From: Maricaulis sp034670125
Lineage (GTDB): Bacteria > Pseudomonadota > Alphaproteobacteria > Caulobacterales > Maricaulaceae
NCBI RefSeq assembly: GCF_034670125.1
Contig: NZ_JAXMOC010000005.1
Location: 1-64,000, forward strand
DNA: 64,000 bases
Direction of reading: 5' to 3'
Shown: piece by piece, positions 42,777 to 51,048 of the stretch
How the letters are laid out: every line of letters begins with the position of its first letter
Position numbering within the stretch: position 1 is the stretch's first letter
The notes under the pieces: generated by a model
Databases searched by the model: none
What the model saw: the letters and a program-made list of their open reading frames with translations, nothing else
Told to the model about the DNA's origin: nothing
Program-made: the position numbers and the translations under genes

Positions 42777-43070
42777 ATGAAGATCGAATGGACCGCCAAG
42801 GCCAGCGGTGACCTCGCGCGGCTCCACGACTTTCTGGAACCGGTCGCTCCGGATACGGCGGTCCGGGTGGTGCAGGAAATCGCCCGAGCCCCGAACTGCC
42901 TGCTCAACCATCCTCGTATTGGCGAGAAACTGGACGTTTATGAGCCGCGCGAAGTGCGCCGGATCATCATCGGTCACTACGAGATGCGGTATGAGATTGC
43001 CGCCGGCACCATTTTCATCCTGCGTCTCTGGCATAGCCGCGAGGACCGGGATTTTGGTCCGGAGGCGTGA
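42777..43070 (+). CDS. RelE/ParE-family toxin
   Basis: This 97-aa protein has the ParE/RelE superfamily pattern: MKIEWTAKASGDLARLHDFLE, NCLLNHPRIGEKLDVYEPREVRRIIIGHYEMRYEI and IFILRLWHSREDR. The C-terminal LRLWHSREDR is typical of ParE-like toxins, which inhibit gyrase; RelE relatives cleave mRNA on ribosomes. ParE is the likelier subgroup here. With the antitoxin it forms a complete type II pair. Confidence 0.87.
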   Translation: MKIEWTAKASGDLARLHDFLEPVAPDTAVRVVQEIARAPNCLLNHPRIGEKLDVYEPREVRRIIIGHYEMRYEIAAGTIFILRLWHSREDRDFGPEA

Positions 43071-43116
43071 ACGCAGTTTGAGCGCAGCTGATGGCAGATT
43101 GGTGTCTTGGGCGGTT

Positions 43117-43494
43117 TCACGACGCCCTCATCGAGGCCTCCAACCCGGTCAGCCCGGCGATTGGCAGGAAAGCGAGCCAGGCCGGGTGCTTGGCCCGGCT
43201 CAGGATGAGGGCCGCCACGCCGCTCACGGTAAAGACGGCGCTGATGATCCACAGCAGCGGGGCGTGATCCGGAAGCGGCGCGCGATGAATGACAACCAGC
43301 ATGGCCGCAATTCCCCACCAGGTCAGCGTTGTGATGTGCCAGGCTGTGCGGATCAGGGCGCGGGCATACCAGGGGCCATGACCCAGTGTCGGCAGGTCCG
43401 GCATTGCCAATAGCGGGCGGATCAGGCGGACCTCTCCGGCGATGGAGTGGAACAGTCCGACCAGCACGGTCAGGCTTGCAGCGACGAGTAGCAT
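43117..43494 (-). CDS. small membrane protein, paralog 1
   Basis: This 125-aa protein is counted from ATG 43494. It has four hydrophobic helices: LLVAASLTVLVGLFHSIAG, HITTLTWWGIAAMLVVI, LLWIISAVFTVSGVAALIL and AWLAFLPIAGLTGLEA. The pattern IRPLLAMPDLP...AWHITTLTWW is shared with the next gene (VARPLLADTHLP...CWHITTVLLA), so the two arose by duplication. The order on the minus strand is paralog 2 then paralog 1, with a 13-base gap. They are probably one operon under the divergent TetR repressor. Function is unknown. Confidence 0.7.
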   Translation of the reverse strand: MLLVAASLTVLVGLFHSIAGEVRLIRPLLAMPDLPTLGHGPWYARALIRTAWHITTLTWWGIAAMLVVIHRAPLPDHAPLLWIISAVFTVSGVAALILSRAKHPAWLAFLPIAGLTGLEASMRAS

Positions 43495-43507
43495 GGGCGG
43501 GCCTCGC

Positions 43508-43888
43508 TCAGACAGGATTGGCGAAGATGGCCGCGACACCCAACGTCCCGGTCAGGGCGAACAGGCTGGTCGACGGCAGGCGCAGCGGCGGCATCCCGGC
43601 CTTGATGGCGATGGCGGCGCTCAGACCGGACAGGCACAAGGCCAAAGGTCCCAGCAGATAGGGAAAGGCGGCGAAACGGGCGTCCAGGGCCGTCGCTGCG
43701 AAGGCCAGGGCCATGGCAGCCAGCAGGACGGTGGTGATGTGCCAGCAATAATAGTTCAGCCATTTGCTGGCCGGCGGCAGATGGGTGTCTGCCAGCAACG
43801 GCCGGGCAACGACACGTCCGCCGGCAAAGGTGTGGACGGCGAAGGTGATGAAGGCGCTCAGGCTTGCCAAGGCGGCGAGGATGTTCAT
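43508..43888 (-). CDS. small membrane protein, paralog 2
   Basis: This 126-aa protein is counted from ATG 43888; a TTG at 43894 is also possible. It has four predicted membrane helices: NILAALASLSAFITFAVHTFAG, CWHITTVLLAAMALAFAA, LLGPLALCLSGLSAAIAI and LFALTGTLGVAAIFA. His in HTFAGG and WHITT are conserved with paralog 1. It is the first gene leftward from the tetR intergenic region, which holds a repeated ATGTTCTA. It may be an efflux, quinone or heme-type small membrane protein, but no motif decides. Confidence 0.7.
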   Translation of the reverse strand: MNILAALASLSAFITFAVHTFAGGRVVARPLLADTHLPPASKWLNYYCWHITTVLLAAMALAFAATALDARFAAFPYLLGPLALCLSGLSAAIAIKAGMPPLRLPSTSLFALTGTLGVAAIFANPV

Positions 43889-43909
43889 GATCAATCCGTA
43901 CTGAAATTT

Positions 43910-43931
43910 ATGTTCTAGAAAAAATGTTCTA
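43910..43931. promoter_or_regulatory. putative TetR operator
   Basis: ATGTTCTA occurs at 43910-43917 and 43924-43931 as a direct repeat 14 bases apart, overlapping the palindrome TTCTAGAA. It lies in the 45-base gap between tetR and the divergent membrane genes, so one regulator could control both. Confidence 0.45.
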
Positions 43932-43933
43932 TT

Positions 43934-44497
43934 ATGGGCCGACCGTCAAGCTTCCTCGATGACACTGTCTTTGCTGCTGTGGCCAATTGTCTGGTCGAGC
44001 AGGGGGAGGTGCGCCTGCAGGCCGTCACCGCGACGGCCGGCGTGTCGACCGGATCGATCTATCACCGCTTCGGCTCACGCGAGGGGCTGATGGCCGCCGC
44101 CTGGCTGGACGCGGTGGAGGCGTTTCAGGAACGATTTCTTGTGGCGTTGGCGGCCGGGACACGAGAGGCAGGGTTGGCGGCAGCGCTGGCCACCCCCGCC
44201 TTCTGTCGCGAGGAGGTGGCCCGGGCCCTGATCCTCACCATGGGGCGACGCGCCGAGATGATGTCCGACAAGGCGCCGGCGGAAATGCGGGCCCGTCTCG
44301 ATCAGATCAATGGGCAAGGCAAGGCGGGGCTGGAACGGTTCGCGTTTGAGCAACGCCTGCCGTTGCAACGGGTCCGCCTGGCCCTGATCGGCGTCCCGCT
44401 GGGCGCCGTCCGGCTCTATTTGCCTGACAAGGCGGTGCCGGAGGGTGTCGATGATGATATCCGCCTGGCTGTCAGCGCCTTGCTGGCGGCGCGCTGA
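43934..44497 (+). CDS. TetR-family transcriptional regulator
   Basis: This 187-aa protein has the N-terminal TetR helix-turn-helix (FAAVANCLVEQGEVRLQAVTATAGVSTGSIYHRFGSREGLMAAAW, residues 12-56). A variable ligand-binding C-terminal domain follows. It is divergent from the two paralogous membrane proteins. The short shared interval with a repeated octamer suggests it represses itself and them. The ligand is unknown. Confidence 0.87.
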   Translation: MGRPSSFLDDTVFAAVANCLVEQGEVRLQAVTATAGVSTGSIYHRFGSREGLMAAAWLDAVEAFQERFLVALAAGTREAGLAAALATPAFCREEVARALILTMGRRAEMMSDKAPAEMRARLDQINGQGKAGLERFAFEQRLPLQRVRLALIGVPLGAVRLYLPDKAVPEGVDDDIRLAVSALLAAR

Positions 44498-44553
44498 CGC
44501 CGCCGCCCCCTGCTGCCAATCCATGCTGCACTGGCGAAATCCGGACCGGTCCG

Positions 44554-45033
44554 TCAGCCGTCGATATGTCCCAAGGGCAGGCCTCGGCCTTCCTTGACGT
44601 TGCGGATCTGCACCGAGGTACGGAAGTCGCCGACCACGTCCAGCGGGATCATCTTGTCTTGCATGAACTCGTTGTAGGCGTCGATGTCCGGGGTCACGAT
44701 CTTGAGCAGGTAATCATAGGGCCCGGTCATGGTGCAGGCCTCGGTGACTTCCTGGAAGCTCTGGATGGCCTTCTCGAACTTCTCGTAATTGGCCTTGCGG
44801 GCCGGTTGGATCTTCACTTCCAGATAGGCGGTGAACATCAGGCCGATCATGCGCCGGTCGAGCTGGATCGAGCGGCGTTTGATGATGCCCTCGGTCTCCA
44901 GGCGACGGATGCGGCGCCAGCACGGCGAGGGGGTCAGGCCGACGATTTCGGCGATGTCGGCGACGGATCGACCCGCATCGGCTTGCAGGGCTTCGAGAAT
45001 GCGTACATCAATCGTGTCCAGGGTGACGGTCAT
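44554..45033 (-). CDS. Lrp/AsnC-family regulator, probably of the bkd genes
   Basis: This 159-aa regulator has an N-terminal helix-turn-helix (TLDTIDVRILEALQADAGRSVADIAEIVGLTPSPCWRRIRRLETEGIIKRRSIQLD). The C-terminal RAM ligand-binding domain reads VTEACTMTGPYDYLLKIVTPDIDAYNEFMQDKM. It is divergent from the branched-chain dehydrogenase genes, the position of BkdR in Pseudomonas, which responds to branched-chain amino acids. A palindromic AT-rich site overlaps its start codon. Family is certain; the target is inferred. Confidence 0.87.
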   Translation of the reverse strand: MTVTLDTIDVRILEALQADAGRSVADIAEIVGLTPSPCWRRIRRLETEGIIKRRSIQLDRRMIGLMFTAYLEVKIQPARKANYEKFEKAIQSFQEVTEACTMTGPYDYLLKIVTPDIDAYNEFMQDKMIPLDVVGDFRTSVQIRNVKEGRGLPLGHIDG

Positions 45034-45068
45034 TATTTCCTCAAATCATCATTTGGAGGGAAAATAAT
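45032..45068. promoter_or_regulatory. putative Lrp operator between lrp and bkd genes
   Basis: A palindrome centred on CAAAT-CATC-ATTTG is flanked by ATTATTTCC and GGGAAAATAAT, giving nested inverted repeats. It begins at the start codon of the Lrp gene, so binding would directly repress it and could act on the divergent E1alpha gene. Confidence 0.5.
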
Positions 45069-45217
45069 TCAAGTTTCCGCACTTGCGAACCCCGAAATGG
45101 CACCGCATTGCTATGCTGGACAAGACCCGCTCTTGCGCGCTAGACGCCTGTCGCGTGGCCGCATCAGGCGGCGACGCCCGTTTAGGCACGTATTGCCGAT
45201 GTTTTCAGCGAGAGCCC

Positions 45218-46447
45218 ATGGCACACTCTGAACCCCGCTTCCACGTTCCCGCGCCACATGTCCGGCCCGGCGACACGCCTGATTTTTCCCATATCGACAT
45301 TCCGCCGGCCGGCGAGGCCAAGCGCCCCGACACGGCGGTGCCCGGAATGGAGACCCGCGATCTGGCGCTCGGCCTCGTCCGTGTGCTCGACCATAACCAC
45401 CAGGCGGTCGGCGAGTGGGACCCCAAGCTGGATGCCGGCGTTCTGCGCGAAGGTCTGCGCCACATGGTGCTGACCCGCGTCTATGACGACCGCATGCTGA
45501 AGCTGCAGCGTCAGGGCAAGATGAGCTTCTACATGAAGTCCACAGGCGAAGAGGCCGTGGCCGTTGCTGGTGCGATGGCGATGAGCAAGGACGACATGGT
45601 GTTCCCGTCCTACCGCCAGCAGGGCATCCTGTTTGCCCGTGGTCGCGACATCGTCGACATGATGTGCCACTGCATCTCCAACAGTCGCGACAACCTCAAG
45701 GGCCGCCAGCTGCCAGTTCACTATACCTGGGCCGAGGGCAAGTTCTTCTCGATCTCCGGCAATCTGGCGACCCAGCTGCCGCAGGCCGTCGGCTATGCCA
45801 TGGCGTGCGAGTATCGCGGTGACGGTGAAATCGCGGCGACCTGGATCGGTGACGGTTCGACCGCCGAGGGCGATTTCCATGGTGCGCTGGTGCTGGCCTC
45901 GACCTATCGGGCGCCGGTCATCGTCAATGTGGTCAATAACCAGTGGGCGATCTCGACCTTCCAGGGCATCGCTGCCGGTGACGCGCCGACCTTTGCCTAT
46001 AAGGGCATGGGCTATGGCCTGGCCTCCCTGCGCATTGACGGCAATGACTTCCTCGCCGTCTACGCCGCGACCCAATGGGCCGCCGAGCGGGCTCGTGCCG
46101 GCCATGGCACCACGGTGATCGAGCACTTCACCTATCGCGCCGATGCACACTCCACCTCCGACGACCCGTCCGGCTATCGTCCCAAGGGCGAGAATGCGAT
46201 CTGGCCGCTGGGCGATCCGATCGAGCGCCTGAAGCAGCACCTGATCGGGCTTGGCGAGTGGGACGAGGAGCGCCACGCCGCGCTCGAAAAGGAACTCAAC
46301 GAGCTGGTCATCGCCTCCTACAAGGAAGCCGAGAGCCACGGCACTTTGCATGACGGTCCGCTGTCGCCGGTCGAGTCGATTTTCGAGGATGTCTATGCCG
46401 AACCGGACTGGCGCCTGCGTCGCCAGCGCCAGGACCTGGGAGTCTAG
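45218..46447 (+). CDS. bkdA1: branched-chain 2-oxoacid dehydrogenase E1 alpha subunit
   Basis: This 409-aa protein is counted from ATG 45218, after GCGAGAG. It binds thiamine diphosphate: GDGSTAEGDFHGALVLAS (GDG...N-type motif with NVVNNQWAIS), and has the phospholoop-like RADAHSTSDDPSGYR. The N-terminal extension (FHVPAPHVRPGDTPDFSHIDIPPAG) is characteristic of bacterial BCKDH E1alpha rather than PdhA. With E1beta it decarboxylates 2-oxo acids from Val, Leu and Ile and transfers the acyl group to E2 lipoate. The E1beta gene begins three bases after its stop. Confidence 0.93.
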   Translation: MAHSEPRFHVPAPHVRPGDTPDFSHIDIPPAGEAKRPDTAVPGMETRDLALGLVRVLDHNHQAVGEWDPKLDAGVLREGLRHMVLTRVYDDRMLKLQRQGKMSFYMKSTGEEAVAVAGAMAMSKDDMVFPSYRQQGILFARGRDIVDMMCHCISNSRDNLKGRQLPVHYTWAEGKFFSISGNLATQLPQAVGYAMACEYRGDGEIAATWIGDGSTAEGDFHGALVLASTYRAPVIVNVVNNQWAISTFQGIAAGDAPTFAYKGMGYGLASLRIDGNDFLAVYAATQWAAERARAGHGTTVIEHFTYRADAHSTSDDPSGYRPKGENAIWPLGDPIERLKQHLIGLGEWDEERHAALEKELNELVIASYKEAESHGTLHDGPLSPVESIFEDVYAEPDWRLRRQRQDLGV

Positions 46448-46450
46448 ATC

Positions 46451-47464
46451 ATGGCCAAGATGAACATGATCCAGGCCCTCAACTCGGCCCTGGACAACAT
46501 GATGGAACGCGATCCCGACGTGATCAGCTTTGGCGAGGATGCCGGCTATTTCGGCGGCGTCTTCCGCGTCACCGCGAACCTGCAAACCAAATACGGCCTC
46601 GACCGCTCCTTTGACGCGCCGATCAACGAGGCGGCGATCATGGGCATGGCCATCGGCATGGCCGCGAAGGGATTGAAGCCGGTCGCTGAAATCCAGTTCT
46701 CGGACTATATCTTCCCCGGTCTCGACCAGATCGTCTCGGAGATGTCGCGCATCCGCTATCGCACCGCCGGTGCCTTCACGACGCCGGTCGTGGTGCGCAC
46801 GCCCTGCGGCGGCGGTATCCGCGGTGGCCAGACCCACTCGATGAGCCCGGAAGCCTTCTTCACTCAGGTGCCGGGTGTGCAGGTGGTGATGCCGTCCAAT
46901 CCCTACGACGCCAAGGGCCTGCTGATCGCCGCGATCGAGAGCCCGGACCCGGTCATCTTCTTCGAGCCGAAACGCCTCTATAATGGTCCCTTCGACGGTC
47001 ACTCCGGTGGCGCCCTGTCGAGCTGGGCCAATCATCCCAAGGGCGAAGTGCCCGAGGATCATTACAGCCTGCCCATCGGCAAGGCCGAAGTGGTGCGCGA
47101 GGGTTCGGCGGTCACGATCGTCGCTTACGGCACGCTGGTCCTGGTGGCCCAGGCGGCGGCCGAGAAGGCCGGCGTCGACGCTGAAGTCATCGACCTCAAG
47201 ACGCTGGTCCCCTATGATATCGAGACCATTGCCCGCTCGGTTAACAAGACCGGGCGCTGCATTGTCGCCCAGGAAGCGCCGCGCACTTCCGGTTTCGCGG
47301 CCGAGCTGGCGGCGCAAATCCAGGAAGAGTGCTTTTACGCGCTCGAGGCGCCGATCCAGCGCGTCACCGGCTGGGACACGCCGTATCCGCACGCCCATGA
47401 ATGGTCCTACTTCCCGGGGCCGGACCGTTTCATCAATGCCATGAACACCGTTCTGGAGGCCTGA
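46451..47464 (+). CDS. bkdA2: branched-chain 2-oxoacid dehydrogenase E1 beta subunit
   Basis: This 337-aa protein has the transketolase-type pyrimidine-binding fold: VISFGEDAGYFGGVFRVTANLQTKYG, EAAIMGMAIGMAAKGLKPVAEIQFSDYI, and RTPCGGGIRGGQTHSMSPEAFFTQVPG. The C-terminal domain reads VTIVAYGTLVLVAQAAAEKAGVDAEVIDLKTLVPYD. It forms the alpha2beta2 E1 with the upstream subunit. Lacking a lipoyl domain, it differs from some alphaproteobacterial PdhB. It is in the middle of the E1alpha-E1beta-E2 unit. Confidence 0.94.
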   Translation: MAKMNMIQALNSALDNMMERDPDVISFGEDAGYFGGVFRVTANLQTKYGLDRSFDAPINEAAIMGMAIGMAAKGLKPVAEIQFSDYIFPGLDQIVSEMSRIRYRTAGAFTTPVVVRTPCGGGIRGGQTHSMSPEAFFTQVPGVQVVMPSNPYDAKGLLIAAIESPDPVIFFEPKRLYNGPFDGHSGGALSSWANHPKGEVPEDHYSLPIGKAEVVREGSAVTIVAYGTLVLVAQAAAEKAGVDAEVIDLKTLVPYDIETIARSVNKTGRCIVAQEAPRTSGFAAELAAQIQEECFYALEAPIQRVTGWDTPYPHAHEWSYFPGPDRFINAMNTVLEA

Positions 47465-47467
47465 TCG

Positions 47468-48733
47468 ATGAGCGAATATCGTTACAAGATGCCCGATGTC
47501 GGCGAAGGGATCGTCGAGGCGGAAATCGTCGAATGGCACGTCAAGGAAGGCGACACGGTCACCGAGGACCAGCATGTCCTCGACGTGATGACCGACAAGG
47601 CCACCGTGGAAATCCCCTGCGCCGTCAATGGCACGGTGAGCAAGCTGGTTGGCGCGCCGGGTGATGTCATCGCCGTCGGCACCGAGATCATGTTCATCGC
47701 GGTCGACGGTGCTGTGCCCGCTGAAGCCGACGCCGAGGCTGAAGCCGAAGCGGTGAAGCCCGCCGAACCTGCCAAACCGGCCGCACCCAAAGCCGCCGAG
47801 CCTGTGGCTGCAGCAGACGCGCCCTCCATCGCCAGCCGAACCGATGGCGAGCGCCCGCTGGCCAGCCCGGCTGTGCGCAAACGCGCCCTGGAGGCCGATA
47901 TCCGCCTGGCCAATGTGCCGGGTACCGGCCCGGCCGGACGTGTCACCCATGACGACCTGGATGATTTCATCAAATCCGGTGGCCGTCTGGTCGCGCGCTC
48001 GGGATCGGGCAGTTCGTCCGTCCGGGCGCCGCGGACCGGCGTGACCGAGGAAAAGGTGATCGGCCTGCGTCGCCGCATCTCCGAGAACATGTCGCACGTC
48101 CAGCGAACTGTTCCTGATATCGCCTATGTCGAGGAAATCGATGTCACGGCGCTGGAAGAGCTCCGCGGCCATCTCAATGCCAGCAAGTCGGATGACCAGG
48201 CCAAGCTGACCTTCATCCCCTTCCTGGTGATGGCGCTGACCAAGGCGCTGCCCAACACGCCGCAAGCCAATGCCCATTTCGACGGCGAGGCGATGTTGCT
48301 GACCAAGCATGACGCCGTGCATTGCGGTGTCGCCGCGGCAACGCCGAACGGTCTCATGGTGCCGGTCATCAAGCATGCCGAGAGCCTTGATATCTGGCAG
48401 ATCGCCGCCGAGCTGAAGCGTCTCGCCGGAGCGGCCAAGGACGGCAAGGCGACCAAGGCCGAGCTGACCGGCTCGACCATCACCATCACTTCGCTGGGGG
48501 CGATTGGTGGTCTGGTCACAACGCCTATCCTCAACGCCCCGGAAACCGCCATCATCGGCGTCAACAAGATGCAGACCCTGCCGCGCTACAATGCCGAGGG
48601 CCTGGTCGTGCCGCGCAAGCTGATGAACCTGTCCAGCTGTTTCGATCACCGCATCGTCGACGGCTATGAGGCGGCTATGCTGATCCAGGCCGTGAAGGGT
48701 TATCTGGAGAATCCGGCGACTCTGTTTATGTAG
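47468..48733 (+). CDS. bkdB: dihydrolipoamide acyltransferase E2 of the branched-chain complex
   Basis: This 421-aa core enzyme has a single lipoyl domain with Lys44 in VMTDKATVEIP, then an Ala/Glu/Pro-rich linker. A peripheral-subunit-binding domain follows (LASPAVRKRALEADIRLANVPGTGPAGRVTHDDL). The catalytic domain ends LSSCFDHRIVDGYEAAML (HxxxDG motif). It accepts the acyl group from E1, passes it to CoA, and is reoxidised by E3. In many bacteria lpdA follows directly. Here 2.3 kb of other DNA separates them. Confidence 0.94.
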   Translation: MSEYRYKMPDVGEGIVEAEIVEWHVKEGDTVTEDQHVLDVMTDKATVEIPCAVNGTVSKLVGAPGDVIAVGTEIMFIAVDGAVPAEADAEAEAEAVKPAEPAKPAAPKAAEPVAAADAPSIASRTDGERPLASPAVRKRALEADIRLANVPGTGPAGRVTHDDLDDFIKSGGRLVARSGSGSSSVRAPRTGVTEEKVIGLRRRISENMSHVQRTVPDIAYVEEIDVTALEELRGHLNASKSDDQAKLTFIPFLVMALTKALPNTPQANAHFDGEAMLLTKHDAVHCGVAAATPNGLMVPVIKHAESLDIWQIAAELKRLAGAAKDGKATKAELTGSTITITSLGAIGGLVTTPILNAPETAIIGVNKMQTLPRYNAEGLVVPRKLMNLSSCFDHRIVDGYEAAMLIQAVKGYLENPATLFM

Positions 48734-48905
48734 TGAAGTGTTGGTTCAGCAACGATATAGTGATGCTGGGTAGTAGCAACTGCCCGATCAGTTTGCGGGT
48801 TTCGGGGTTCGCTGCCATTCAGACATCGGAGTGGCATAGCCACAGCTTTGACTCGAGCGTCGGCAGGAGCTTAGGTCTCTTGCCTCACGAAAAGGGATTG
48901 CGCAC
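48734..48905. other. left junction of an AT-richer cassette
   Basis: These 172 bases follow the E2 stop and precede the ParB-like gene. Composition drops compared with the bkd genes. I found no terminator hairpin, tRNA or obvious direct repeat matching the right side (50795-51048), so the insertion mechanism is not visible. Confidence 0.4.
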
Positions 48906-49967
48906 ATGAATGCGACGGACTTACCGCTCGACCAGATTATTCTCGACCCGAACAACTATAGATACCATGACGTTGGCGAGTATCGGAGTGTGCCAGATGA
49001 TGCGCGGCACCTTGATAAGCACCAAGACCGGGCGCTCAAAACGCTTCGCCAAATAGGCTTGGAAGAAATCCGCGAGTCTATCCTCAAGAACGGGTTTATT
49101 CCAGTTGAACGCATTGTTGTCGAGCCGTACGGCGAGGAACCAAATCGCTATATCGTGATTGAAGGGAACCGTCGGATAGCGAGCTTGAAGCTGATTCAGC
49201 GCGATCTCGAGGAGGGGCTAATAGAAGACAATGACGGTCGACTAGCTGCGCTTTTCCAAGCTGTACCGTGTATCGTCGTCGAGCAGGGCAACGAAGAGTT
49301 TTTTCGGCATGTCCTGATGGGCATTCGTCATGTTGGCGGCATCAAAGAGTGGGGCGGATATCAAAGTGCCAAACTAGTCCAGGAGCTGCGAGATGAATTT
49401 GGTCTTGATGGGCAGGATGTCGCCGGACGGATTGGGCTAAGCGTCCAAGAGTGCAACCGCCGTTACAGAGCGATCAAAGCTCTAAAGCAGATGGAGCAAA
49501 ACGAGGATTTTGGTGGATTCGCGAAGCCAGACATGTACCCGATCTTTCATGAGGCTGTCTCACTTCCGAGGGTCCGGGAGTGGCTTGGGTGGAATGCGGA
49601 GACGTTTCAGTTCGATGAAGAAGCCGAAGTTGAGAATTTCTATCAGTTGATTACGCCGACGGAACAGGAAGACGGTGGGCGCCCACGTGAGCCCAAAATT
49701 CGAACGTACTCTGATGTCCGCGAGCTCCGAAATATTCTCCAAAATGGCGAAGCCACGCGTGTGCTCCTCGATGAATCCGCGAGCTTTTTCGATTCTGTAA
49801 CTCTAGCGAGAAGTCAGGAGCAGTCGAAGCGCTGGCGGAGGGATGTCGGAGCGGCATTGAATGCTCTTGAGGCAATTCCCTTCGCTGTTGTGAAGGATTT
49901 TACTCAGGACGACAAAGACGTTTTGAATAAACTGGCTAAACTCGCGACGGGGCTGGCGTCTGAGTGA
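48906..49967 (+). CDS. ParB/sulfiredoxin-fold N-terminal domain protein
   Basis: This 353-aa protein has AAAGGGA as ribosome site. The N-terminal ParB-like domain (1-130) shows PLDQIILDPNNYRY, LEEIRESILKNGFIPVERIVVEP and the signature VIEGNRRIASLKLI (ParB box II-like, about 84-97). A central helix-turn-helix-like part follows (DGQDVAGRIGLSVQECNRRYRAIKAL, about 162-187). The C-terminal part is unrecognised. ParB/Srx proteins bind or hydrolyse nucleotides and can act as nucleases or DNA-recognition NTPases. It is cotranslated with an Mrr-like nuclease gene and is not beside parA, so a chromosome-partition role is unlikely. Confidence 0.8.
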   Translation: MNATDLPLDQIILDPNNYRYHDVGEYRSVPDDARHLDKHQDRALKTLRQIGLEEIRESILKNGFIPVERIVVEPYGEEPNRYIVIEGNRRIASLKLIQRDLEEGLIEDNDGRLAALFQAVPCIVVEQGNEEFFRHVLMGIRHVGGIKEWGGYQSAKLVQELRDEFGLDGQDVAGRIGLSVQECNRRYRAIKALKQMEQNEDFGGFAKPDMYPIFHEAVSLPRVREWLGWNAETFQFDEEAEVENFYQLITPTEQEDGGRPREPKIRTYSDVRELRNILQNGEATRVLLDESASFFDSVTLARSQEQSKRWRRDVGAALNALEAIPFAVVKDFTQDDKDVLNKLAKLATGLASE

Positions 49968-49969
49968 TC

Positions 49970-50794
49970 ATGGGCCACCCTTCCATCAAAAAAGTGGCGG
50001 AGTTCTTAATACAGAATTTTGATATAAATTCTGGTCCTATTAGATGTTTAGATGCCTTTGCTGACTCGTATTGTTTACTAAAGGATACTGGTCGATCTGA
50101 AGATGTCGTGGAGTTTTGCGAGAGGAACTTCAATGATATTCGTCGGACGGTGGTTGATCATTACGAGCTTTGCGTTGCAAATAACTATCCAGTAGATTTT
50201 GAAATAATTGGTACAGGCAATGATTACATTCGAGGGATGGCATGGAGCCATGACGGGATGGCGGCCGACGAGCGCTTAATCCGTTCTCGGCGCTCGAAAA
50301 TTGGCGCGAATATCGAAAGAATCGATGCGCTAGATGCTAATGGTTTTGAAGCCCTCATGGTCGCGTTTCTTGTTTCAATGGGTGCTTCTTCTTATAAAAT
50401 TACGCCTGCATCGAAAGATGACGGCGTCGATTTTGTTGGGAAAATTGATCTAACTGTAAATCAAGATGATGGTGCGACATATTCTTTGATTGATAACTTT
50501 AGTACTTATGTAGTTGGTCAAGCAAAGCACTATAAAAAGACAAATTTCAAAATTTCTGATGTACGGGAGTTGATTGGTTCGGTCGGTATGGTTCGGAATG
50601 GCATTAGTGCTTATAGTCCGACGCGGTCAGACAGGTTTGGCATCCGGCCCTACGATCCAATTTTTGCCGTACTTGTCACTTCGGGTAACGTCTCGAAATT
50701 TGGGTGGGATTTCGCCTCGAGGTCGGGCGTATTGGTAATTGATGGGCGCCAATTGGCTGCACACCTGACTGAATCCGGATACTTCGACGACTAA
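49970..50794 (+). CDS. Mrr-like restriction endonuclease (PD-(D/E)XK)
   Basis: This 274-aa protein is counted from ATG 49970, two bases after the upstream stop; a GTG at 49964 overlapping that stop is also possible. The C-terminal half has the Mrr catalytic pattern: LDANGFEALMVAFLVSMGAS (Glu127), ASKDDGVDFVGK (Asp154), then VVGQAKHYKKT (Q184-A-K186), and KISDVRELIGSVG. The N-terminal 110 residues are unrecognised and may recognise DNA or its partner. Mrr relatives cut modified or foreign DNA. Base composition is far below the flanks (23 G/C of 60 at 50041-50100), a sign of transfer. Confidence 0.82.
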   Translation: MGHPSIKKVAEFLIQNFDINSGPIRCLDAFADSYCLLKDTGRSEDVVEFCERNFNDIRRTVVDHYELCVANNYPVDFEIIGTGNDYIRGMAWSHDGMAADERLIRSRRSKIGANIERIDALDANGFEALMVAFLVSMGASSYKITPASKDDGVDFVGKIDLTVNQDDGATYSLIDNFSTYVVGQAKHYKKTNFKISDVRELIGSVGMVRNGISAYSPTRSDRFGIRPYDPIFAVLVTSGNVSKFGWDFASRSGVLVIDGRQLAAHLTESGYFDD

Positions 50795-51048
50795 AATTAG
50801 CGCTGACTGGTCGCGGAACCGCCCACCGCCAATCCCCCGGCATTAGTGCGTCTGGAATGCTCTGATAGCTCACCAGGCTCAGGCCAGGCGGTCCGCTAGT
50901 CGGGCTTGATGTTAAGCCGGTATCCCTGCTGACCCAGTTTCCGGCGACAAGGTGTTTCCCGATGATCATGGCGCGTCAGATCGAACCACCGCACTGCTTG
51001 ACGTTGGTGTGGGCTCGAAGGCACAAAGGTCGCCAGAGGGGACTCCGG
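50795..51048. other. intergenic region right of the ParB/Mrr cassette
   Basis: These 254 bases return to host-like GC content. No gene, terminator or integration site was recognised. The region precedes a small membrane gene and lpdA. Confidence 0.4.

Noticed and set aside
45182..48649. 1155-codon open frame antisense to the bkd genes
   Set aside because: The three sense genes are unmistakable. The antisense product shows only composition-driven repeats.
48906..49967. Chromosome-partition ParB with parS
   Set aside because: No parA neighbour or parS-like palindrome was seen. The partner is a nuclease and the composition is foreign, so a housekeeping Par role is unlikely.
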